Positions 6,522 to 12,341 of a stretch of 17,061 nucleotides of DNA are shown in pieces. The stretch spans positions 1 to 17,061 of the forward strand of contig DQGR01000010.1 of assembly GCA_003524845.1 (NCBI GenBank), read 5' to 3'. The notes beneath the pieces are model-generated. The model was not told where the DNA came from. It ran no database searches and worked only from the letters and a program-made list of their open reading frames with translations. Made by a program: the position numbers and the translations under genes. The stretch is from Patescibacteria group bacterium (GTDB lineage: Bacteria > Patescibacteriota > Microgenomatia > UBA10105). Each line of letters begins with the position of its first letter. The stretch's first letter is position 1.

Positions 6522-7608
6522 ACAGAGATGGGGAAGGCTCGATAAGTTGCCAAAACTCGGAGTCTTCAGCCCCAGTTCGCCACAAGGCAAACGTGTGCAT
6601 ATCAAACTCTCTTTGCACTAATTGCACTTTTCGATATATAGTGGCTGCGGATTCAAAATAGAGCGTATTTTCGGTATTGTCATCCACAAATTTTGCCCGC
6701 ATTGCCCCAGATTCATCGTCATACACGGGAACAAGATTTTCCTGGTCAACAAGCGCTTTCACTTGCGGATAGGTTAGTCCGGTCACTTGTTCGTTCCAAA
6801 GATATCCATGGGTCGACAAGCCAACAACCAGTTTTTCTTTCGGGATATACCTAATTGCATACTGCAACACCTCGCGCAACCAGTCAGGCGGAGTTTGTCC
6901 TCCGGCCTCAGTGAGCTCATTATTATATCCGTAAGTCATCAGGATCACTCGGTCAGCTACACGTCCGATCCGTTCATAGTCATGAGCGAGTGACGGCGGA
7001 TATCCGTCAGTCCGAGTTCGAGCAAAAACGATCACATCGAGTGTAAGACCTGCATCGTGCAGTCGAGTTACCGAGTTTTCAACAAAACTGCTAAATGCAT
7101 CTTCATCTTTCGGAGTAAGTAGTTCAAAATCATACGCCCATCCGGCAAACCGTTGACTCATTGCTGTCCCGATCAGTTGTTTAATAAAGTCATTCTGGGC
7201 TTCCTGATTATACAAAAGGATTTGTAACCCCGCTGCATCTCCGTCATCCCCAATCGTGGACATGACGGGCACATTATGCTCCCGTGCAAGTATTACTGCC
7301 TGATTACCAGTTGAAATGGTGTAAGCGGCAAGTCTGCCGTCTGGATTAACAAAGTAAAGCATTGGCGCAATCACTGAAAAATAATCTATTGTTGTTCTAA
7401 GCCGCTCATATCCGTGTTTCTCATCCCAATATGACATCCAACCGATAAATTGCGGCGGTGGGAGTGATGCTGCAGGTGAGGGTAAATAATGAACGATTTT
7501 TGAGTTTTCAAGGTTCGAAAACCCCCAGATGTAATTTTTGACGACGATGCATACGACAAACGTAGCAAAAGCAACAAGTAATATAACTTTAAGGGGCGAA
7601 GCGCTCAT
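6478..7608 (-). CDS. Membrane-anchored GH18-like glycosidase (YaaH/CFLE type)
   Basis: From ATG 7608 the protein has 376 residues: an N-terminal anchor (~6-28), a Pro-rich stalk (PSPAASLPPPQ), then a GH18-type barrel. Recognisable segments are IGWMSYWDE, the start of the barrel; FAGWAYDFELL, which keeps the last Asp and the catalytic Glu of the DxxDxDxE motif; VILMTYGYNNE; VVGLSTHGY; and FALWRTGAEDSEFW, like the WRLGxED ending of YaaH/YdhD-type proteins. The first two Asp positions of the motif are not conserved, as in several non-chitinase GH18 members. An in-frame ATG at 7626 overlaps the TG of an extended -10 that fits ATG 7608 by 8 nt, so 7608 is chosen. It overlaps the GT39-like gene by 20 bp and the convergent GT2 by 44 bp. 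It probably trims a GlcNAc-containing surface glycan. Confidence 0.8.
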   Translation of the reverse strand: MSASPLKVILLVAFATFVVCIVVKNYIWGFSNLENSKIVHYLPSPAASLPPPQFIGWMSYWDEKHGYERLRTTIDYFSVIAPMLYFVNPDGRLAAYTISTGNQAVILAREHNVPVMSTIGDDGDAAGLQILLYNQEAQNDFIKQLIGTAMSQRFAGWAYDFELLTPKDEDAFSSFVENSVTRLHDAGLTLDVIVFARTRTDGYPPSLAHDYERIGRVADRVILMTYGYNNELTEAGGQTPPDWLREVLQYAIRYIPKEKLVVGLSTHGYLWNEQVTGLTYPQVKALVDQENLVPVYDDESGAMRAKFVDDNTENTLYFESAATIYRKVQLVQREFDMHTFALWRTGAEDSEFWQLIEPSPSLFMRASPEPSGQLSE

Positions 7609-9088
7609 ATATCTGTATTGTATCATCGTCCCATACGAGCGCGTAATTTATAGAAAGCTGAGTTTCTATTTTTAGTATATCGGATTCTGAAAAATAAATC
7701 CCTTCAAGTTCCACAAAGCGAAAGTGCTTATCAGTAAGTGCCGCTATATAAGCTTCCGTCCCTTCATGAACACCGTAGGTAAAAACAAACGGGCCGGTTA
7801 TATGCTCTGGAGTTACTTGCCCAAATAAGCCAAGCGCATAAATATCATCACCTTCTGCAAGAAGGCGATCCGCACGAGTCACACGGCTTCGCAAGTATGC
7901 AATCGATCCTGAGCTGTTGGGCCAGGCTGATTCGATATCGGCAAGTACACCTCGTGCGGTGGCGTAGTTAACTCCAATCAAAGTAACTATAACCACCACA
8001 CTCACTACTTTATTCCAACGTACCAGTTCTGTGAGTAACCAACCGGCGATTGGAATCAGAAATACAAGTGATAAGAAGCTGCTTTGGGTTGCCGCGTCGC
8101 TATTTCGGATAACAATATGAGCAATAAGCGGTACAGCCGCGGCGGCATAGAGGATAAGAACTTTACTCCGGCGGTTATCAAATAGGAACCAGCCGCCGCC
8201 GAGTGCGAGTAAAAATAATAAACGTGACGGGTACCAAAAAGAGTTAAGAATGTTGGCAACGCTCGTTCCGGTGGTTGCAGCATTGGTACTCATAAACGAG
8301 CGCAAACCATCAAAATTGATGAGTCCATACATGACGATAAGAAAACAGAGAACAAAAATAAATTCGCGCATCAGTATAAGCCGATGTCGACCTGAGCTGG
8401 TCTTTTTTATTTGAAGTAGTACAAATAACACTATAAATGGTAAATATATCCCAGTGATATATTTAGTTATAAACGAAGCAAAAAACAAGCACGCCGAAAA
8501 CACTGCATATGTGCGTTGATATTTTTTACAAGTAGCTTGCAATAATACAAGTCCGGCGGCAAAAAATAAATAACTGAGTGCATCGTAGAGTGCGGTCCGA
8601 CTTAGATAAAGTGGGACCGCGGCGGTTGCAAAAAGCGCGGCACCTACCAGTCCAGAAACTTGATTGTCTCGGGAGCTTGAATAAAAACGCAAATTTTTAG
8701 TAAATGTATATATAAAAAAAATTGTGATAGTGCCTACTATAGCACTGCCAAATCTCGAAGCAACAATACCTCCGATTTTGTAAAGGATTGCAGCAAAAAC
8801 TGGGTAACTGTATGGCCACCCACCTACCCAGTAGACGGCCTCAGTAAGCTGAAAAAAATCACCGTGCAGAGCCGGCAGACCGAGCATAATATAGGTAGCT
8901 TCATCCAAAAATGGCGTATTATAATTGAGATTTATTGCCCGCAAAACAAACCCAACACCGATGACTAAAATTATAGTTATTTTAATTATGATCGAGATAA
9001 ACCGAACTTTTGTGATAGCGCCGCGTAAATCAATCTTTTGCCGGAGCAAAATAACCGAATCAATCCATTTGAAATTAAGCGCCTTCAT
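7589..9088 (-). CDS. GT39/ArnT-like polytopic glycosyltransferase (GT-C fold)
   Basis: This 499-residue membrane protein has about ten or more hydrophobic helices. The first (~32-52) is followed by the extracytoplasmic YNTPFLDEATY loop, whose Asp-Glu pair (62-63) matches the catalytic loop of PMT/ArnT-like GT-C enzymes. These transfer a sugar from a polyprenyl-phosphate carrier to protein, lipid or glycan outside the membrane. The last ~110 residues are soluble (from RGVLADIESAWP onward), as in many bacterial members. The gene starts 2 nt after the WbqC stop codon (TAA-AT-ATG) without a Shine-Dalgarno sequence, so it is probably translated by coupling. Its 3' end contains the start of the GH18-like gene. 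Donor and acceptor are unknown. Confidence 0.8.
   Translation of the reverse strand: MKALNFKWIDSVILLRQKIDLRGAITKVRFISIIIKITIILVIGVGFVLRAINLNYNTPFLDEATYIMLGLPALHGDFFQLTEAVYWVGGWPYSYPVFAAILYKIGGIVASRFGSAIVGTITIFFIYTFTKNLRFYSSSRDNQVSGLVGAALFATAAVPLYLSRTALYDALSYLFFAAGLVLLQATCKKYQRTYAVFSACLFFASFITKYITGIYLPFIVLFVLLQIKKTSSGRHRLILMREFIFVLCFLIVMYGLINFDGLRSFMSTNAATTGTSVANILNSFWYPSRLLFLLALGGGWFLFDNRRSKVLILYAAAAVPLIAHIVIRNSDAATQSSFLSLVFLIPIAGWLLTELVRWNKVVSVVVIVTLIGVNYATARGVLADIESAWPNSSGSIAYLRSRVTRADRLLAEGDDIYALGLFGQVTPEHITGPFVFTYGVHEGTEAYIAALTDKHFRFVELEGIYFSESDILKIETQLSINYALVWDDDTIQIYERFAP
7617..7625 (-). promoter_or_regulatory. Internal extended -10 promoter of the GH18-like gene
   Basis: On the minus strand TGA-TACAAT lies within the 3' end of the GT39-like gene and is followed by 8 nt and the ATG at 7608. 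The -35 region (TTACGC at 18 bp) is weak. It could give the GH18-like gene its own leaderless message besides operon read-through. Confidence 0.45.
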
Positions 9089-9090
9089 AT

Positions 9091-9894
9091 TTATTCTAAA
9101 ATCCCTTGCCGTACGTGAAGCGGCTCGTTGAAAATTAAATCAAGTGCGGACAAGTTTGGCTGAAAACCGCATGATGGGAACTGCTGCCGATATGATGGGC
9201 ATTTCCAATCCTGAACGATGACGTCAACTTTGTGGTGCGCAAATAAATTATAATCCATATAGGCAGAACTCGCACTTCCCCCCGTGACATATTCACAGAC
9301 ACGAAGTTTTCGACAAAGTTCAACTATCCACTGGTTAGGATTACCTTCCTGTGCCGGCACTCCTGTCTCTGATGCCAGTACTATCTTTCGCAATCGAAAT
9401 GGGTGCTTAGTTTTACTCAATAACTGGTTTACCGCACTTAGTGAAAATTTAGCTATTGGCTCATCAGTAATTACTCGTACTATAGACCATAGAACAGTCC
9501 GTATGGTTAATTCACCCAAACTAGCATACTGCTGAGAAAGCAACGCTTCCACTTCAAGAAACAACGTGTGGAATTGTGACGCCCGCCCATACCCTGACCT
9601 GATCGACGCTAAATGTTTTTGTCTCCAGTCAGGAGTATAAACGACCGGCGTCTCCATTATTGTTGACAGGTTGTCTTTTGTCGGGACAACGAGGGAAAAA
9701 ACTCCATTCACGAGCTTTATTGGGGTATGTGCTTGATACGATTTTCCCCGCTGGTGCGAACCATTAGGAAGGACAAAGTCGTGCTTTCGCACAAACTGCA
9801 AGTAATCTGATATTTCAAATACATCGCTACTTAGGGTACGTTGCAGGTAATGCAAACGGGGAAAGTAATGCGGTTGGTATCCGGCTAGGCGCAT
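9091..9894 (-). CDS. WbqC-like family protein
   Basis: The 267-residue protein opens with MRLAGYQPHYFPRLHYLQ, the signature opening of the WbqC family (QPxYxPxLxYF), followed by DVFEISDYLQFVRKHD and a SLVVPTKD strand. ASSAYMDYNLF and VDVIVQDWKCPSYRQQF further on also fit the family, in which a C-terminal xYxQ-like segment is usual. The family occurs in O-antigen and surface-sugar clusters and is thought to modify sugars, but its reaction is poorly known. It has no signal peptide, so it should act in the cytoplasm. It lies 3 nt after the PIG-L gene and 2 nt before the GT39-like gene, clearly in one operon. The context suggests work on the same amino sugar that the neighbours handle. Confidence 0.8.
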   Translation of the reverse strand: MRLAGYQPHYFPRLHYLQRTLSSDVFEISDYLQFVRKHDFVLPNGSHQRGKSYQAHTPIKLVNGVFSLVVPTKDNLSTIMETPVVYTPDWRQKHLASIRSGYGRASQFHTLFLEVEALLSQQYASLGELTIRTVLWSIVRVITDEPIAKFSLSAVNQLLSKTKHPFRLRKIVLASETGVPAQEGNPNQWIVELCRKLRVCEYVTGGSASSAYMDYNLFAHHKVDVIVQDWKCPSYRQQFPSCGFQPNLSALDLIFNEPLHVRQGILE

Positions 9895-9897
9895 AGT

Positions 9898-10611
9898 CTA
9901 AGGCATAAGCATTCGGTAACAATAATATGCTTCCGCAAAGTCGTGCCCAACGTGAGCCCCACGTAATTGGGCGAATGATTTAAGTATTTCAAGCGAGCGC
10001 GGATTCGGTGCGGGTCGCATTTGTGAGGAATATAACGACATGGCGTGAGTTTTGGTCTTCATTTCGGCCTTCGTTAAAGGGACAAAAAAATTCGGCACCA
10101 TCTGCTGGTTCAAACTCCACCGGTCCATCGGCATTTCGTAGGCAAGGACAGTTGAAACAAAATGTTTGGTCACCGGCTCTGCCGGTCGCAAGGCCGCGTG
10201 CGTAGCATGAGCGACTACTTGATGATCCTGATTATAAGAATATAACGATGGAAAGGTCACAATGGTCGGCTTAATTTTTTCAATTGAAATCCGACTTTTT
10301 CGTTCTATTAAATTTATAATTGGTTGTTGCCCATGCGCATCCAGTCGCAAATGGTATTCACTGCTCCGAAAAGCAATTTCCCAATCGTCAAATTTGAGAA
10401 ACTGAGCTACCTTAACAATTTCCGCTTCCCGTTCTGATACTGAAGAAACGCCTTTTTTTGAAAAATCTTTCGTGTCACCTATGGTTAAAAACAGGACGAA
10501 CACCTTCCCACCTGCTGTATTAATTTTAGTAATCAGCCCTGCACAGCCAATTGCTTCGTCATCCGGATGTGGCGCAATAACAAGTAACCGCTCGTTCTTA
10601 AACTTATGCAT
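9898..10611 (-). CDS. PIG-L/LmbE family N-acetylsugar deacetylase
   Basis: The 237-residue protein begins RLLVIAPHPDDEAIGCAG, with the zinc-binding PHPDDE motif at residues 14-19, on a Rossmann-like fold (KVFVLFLTIGDTKD next). A second metal site segment, YNQDHQVVAHA, supplies His130 where MshB-like enzymes have HPDH. The family removes the acetyl group from GlcNAc in lipid- or nucleotide-linked sugars. There is no signal peptide, so it should be cytoplasmic. It is the first gene of the minus-strand operon. The ATG lies 7 nt from an extended -10, so its message is probably leaderless. The substrate is inferred to be a GlcNAc derivative, not proven. Confidence 0.85.
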   Translation of the reverse strand: MHKFKNERLLVIAPHPDDEAIGCAGLITKINTAGGKVFVLFLTIGDTKDFSKKGVSSVSEREAEIVKVAQFLKFDDWEIAFRSSEYHLRLDAHGQQPIINLIERKSRISIEKIKPTIVTFPSLYSYNQDHQVVAHATHAALRPAEPVTKHFVSTVLAYEMPMDRWSLNQQMVPNFFVPLTKAEMKTKTHAMSLYSSQMRPAPNPRSLEILKSFAQLRGAHVGHDFAEAYYCYRMLMP

Positions 10612-10618
10612 GCCTGTG

Positions 10619-10647
10619 ACAATAGCATGCTATAAGCTGTAATTCAA
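10619..10647 (-). promoter_or_regulatory. Promoter of the PIG-L/WbqC/GT39/GH18 operon
   Basis: On the minus strand a -35 (TTGAAT, 10647-10642) and an extended -10 (TGC-TATTGT, -10 at 10624-10619) are 17 bp apart, with 7 nt to the ATG at 10611. The TGC lies within a perfect 12-bp palindrome ATAGCATGCTAT (10622-10633), which also creates TGC-TATAAG on the plus strand. That could be a divergent start signal, or the palindrome could be an operator. Confidence 0.55.
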
Positions 10648-10715
10648 GAGAAAAATAAGTATTTTGCCTATTTGTTATCCTTTTTTTTGCCTTTCACTGG
10701 CCATCCTTTCTTTTG

Positions 10716-10748
10716 CTTACTTTCCTTTGGACAAGCAAAGAAAGTAAG
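10716..10748. repeat. Hairpin-forming palindromic repeat in the leader of the SGNH gene
   Basis: CTTACTTT-C-CTTTG (10716-10729) pairs with CAAAG-AAAGTAAG (10736-10748): 13 bp with one bulged C and a 6-nt loop, GACAAG. There is no U tract on either strand, so it is not a plain terminator. From memory, similar CTTTGGACAAGCAAAG-type palindromes are dispersed in many bacterial genomes, so it may be a REP-like element. Confidence 0.6.
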
Positions 10749-10797
10749 AATATTATTTCCTCTTGCACCAGCTCTTTTTTTTCTCTACTCTAAATAC

Positions 10798-11709
10798 ATG
10801 CTGTTTTTTCTGCTCGTTGCCGGATTTTTTTCCGGACTGGCGACGCTTTTTGCTACCACTGTGCCTTTACCCGGACAGACACTCCCACACACACAAACTG
10901 CATTAACAAAACCTGCTATAACTGCGTATATGCAGGACAAAAGTGGTGCGACGAAAAAACCGAGTGTGTCATTTGCAGAGATTATTACAAAACCAACAGT
11001 TTTAGGGGATCAAACCGTGGCCACCCCATCAACTAAAAAAGTAAACTTGACTGAAAAACTGGAAAAATCACACTATACAATTTCACTGTTTGGGGATTCG
11101 ATGATTGATACGCTTGGCAGAGATTTGCCGCACCTCACTAAAATTTTACAAGAACGATTTCCGGAAACGCAATTTACGCTCATTAATCATGGTACAGGCG
11201 CAACTAACGTTGAAACCGGATTTGCACATCTAACTAATAGTTATGATTACTTAGGTGAAACCCGGCCGGGAGTACTTGAGCAAAACCCGGATCTTCTGGT
11301 GATCGAATCATTTGCCTACAATCACTGGGATAATACTCAATCAGACCTGGACCGGCAGTGGACGACACTTGCCAAAATCGTGGGTTTAGTCAAAACCAGA
11401 AATCCGGATACAAAAATTATTCTGGCTACGGCAATTGCTCCGTACTGCCCAACATATACGGATGGTTCGGCAAACCTGCCTGAACCGCGAAAATTTATTC
11501 AATGCGAGACCGTGAAAGCCTATTTACAAAATACAGTTCGTTTTGCCGAGTCTGAAAACTATCCATTGGCAAACGCGTACGCCGCGAGCCTCCAGGGCAA
11601 CGAAGGAAATCCGAAATATGTCAACTCCGGCGACCACATCCACCCGAGTGATGCGGGTAAAGAATTGTTTAGTAAACTATTAGTGGAAAAAATAGAAAAA
11701 ATGTTATAA
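10798..11709 (+). CDS. Exported SGNH/GDSL-type hydrolase
   Basis: With ATG at 10798 the protein has 303 residues: a hydrophobic export signal or anchor (~1-20), a low-complexity Thr/Lys-rich stretch to ~95, then an SGNH hydrolase domain. Block I is SLFGDSMID with the nucleophile Ser. HGTGATN fits block II, FAYNHW supplies the block III Asn, and SGDHIHPSDAG near the C-terminus supplies the Asp and His of block V. Such enzymes are esterases, often removing acetyl groups from glycans. The same frame extends upstream to a TTG at 10672, but that part is encoded by the palindromic repeat and is rejected. No clear Shine-Dalgarno sequence is seen. The next gene starts 13 nt downstream. A role in de-O-acetylation of surface glycan is plausible from the neighbours. 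Confidence 0.8.
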   Translation: MLFFLLVAGFFSGLATLFATTVPLPGQTLPHTQTALTKPAITAYMQDKSGATKKPSVSFAEIITKPTVLGDQTVATPSTKKVNLTEKLEKSHYTISLFGDSMIDTLGRDLPHLTKILQERFPETQFTLINHGTGATNVETGFAHLTNSYDYLGETRPGVLEQNPDLLVIESFAYNHWDNTQSDLDRQWTTLAKIVGLVKTRNPDTKIILATAIAPYCPTYTDGSANLPEPRKFIQCETVKAYLQNTVRFAESENYPLANAYAASLQGNEGNPKYVNSGDHIHPSDAGKELFSKLLVEKIEKML

Positions 11710-11722
11710 GCTGATATCATCT

Positions 11723-12178
11723 ATGGTGACTCTGGCTGAAAGACTTCCAGGGTTGACACATGCTGAACCGGACACACGTCCGGGAATCATTCGTTCACTG
11801 GAACTGCGAAATGCGAGTACTCCCTCTGATTTTCTTAAAACTAATAACATAGATGGTCCTTTAGAAGCGCACTTAGGAACCGAAGGTCTACCCTCTTATG
11901 AATTAGTAAAATATTTTGCGCAAAAAAATTCAGATTTGGCTGCAATTGGAACTATTACTCATAGCGCTGATGATAATTGGAAAGCTGCAGAGCAACTTCT
12001 TCGGCACAAATGGGATGAATTTTTTAGCCAACACACTAACATTGAGGGTATACCTGTTGAAGTCATGACTGACTGGGAAAAACTTCATTGTTTTATTCAG
12101 GAAATCTGGGCATCTGAGGGCGCACACTATAGTGGTAACGGTTACCAAGATGGTAATAACGGTAGTGGAAATCCTTAA
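11723..12178 (+). CDS. Hypothetical protein with Gly/Asn-rich C-terminus
   Basis: I do not recognise this 151-residue protein. It has no signal peptide or membrane segment, is rich in charged and aromatic residues (a WKAAEQLLRHKWDEFF helix near the middle, then DWEKLHCFIQEIW), and ends in a flexible tail of Gly, Asn and Ser (~135-151). The length, clean start and 13-nt spacing from the SGNH gene support a real gene. A TGT-TATAAG extended -10 (11702-11710) overlaps the stop codon of that gene, 12 nt before the ATG, and could be its promoter. Its TAA stop overlaps the end of the CapA-like fragment on the other strand. Function is unknown. Confidence 0.65.
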   Translation: MVTLAERLPGLTHAEPDTRPGIIRSLELRNASTPSDFLKTNNIDGPLEAHLGTEGLPSYELVKYFAQKNSDLAAIGTITHSADDNWKAAEQLLRHKWDEFFSQHTNIEGIPVEVMTDWEKLHCFIQEIWASEGAHYSGNGYQDGNNGSGNP

Positions 12179-12270
12179 TTTAAATTTAAAACCCGCAACA
12201 CCTCTTCTTTCTCATCTCCCTCCAACATAAATGCCTGGCCGTAGTCTGTTATTTCAAAACTTTCATTCAT
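12175..12270 (-). pseudogene. Remnant copy of the CapA-like C-terminus
   Basis: A minus-strand frame of 31 codons from ATG 12270 to TAA 12175 contains TDYGQAFMLEGDEKEEV, matching KDYGQAFKLEGEEKDKV at the very end of the CapA-like protein encoded at 14552-15700. At DNA level 12201-12247 and 14575-14621 are identical at 42 of 47 positions. A stop codon lies just upstream in frame, and nothing else of CapA is present, so this is best read as a leftover 3' end. It is in the same orientation as the intact gene. Confidence 0.75.
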
Positions 12271-12294
12271 TTTAATAAATTAACTGTGAATTAA

Positions 12295-12323
12295 TTGCAC
12301 CTTATTCTGAATTATTTTATACT
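12295..12323 (+). promoter_or_regulatory. Promoter of the metalloprotease gene
   Basis: TTGCAC (12295-12300), a 17-bp spacer and TATACT (12318-12323) precede the ATG at 12342 by 18 nt. A short AGG (12335-12337) 4 nt before the ATG is a weak ribosome binding site. The -10 is good, the -35 poor. The gap 12271-12341 holds nothing else I can recognise. Confidence 0.45.
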
Positions 12324-12341
12324 TAAATTGGAACAGGTTTC

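Noticed and set aside
7609..7626. GH18-like start at ATG 7626
   Set aside because: This ATG overlaps the TG of an extended -10, while ATG 7608 lies 8 nt after that -10, as in other genes here. It is kept as a possible alternative for operon read-through.
10672..10797. Longer SGNH protein from TTG 10672
   Set aside because: The extra part is a translation of the palindromic repeat and T-rich leader; a normal export signal begins at ATG 10798.
12121..12160. GGTAAC/GTTACC palindrome and Gly-Asn codon repeats as a regulatory site
   Set aside because: They are explained by the Gly/Asn-rich coding tail of the hypothetical protein.
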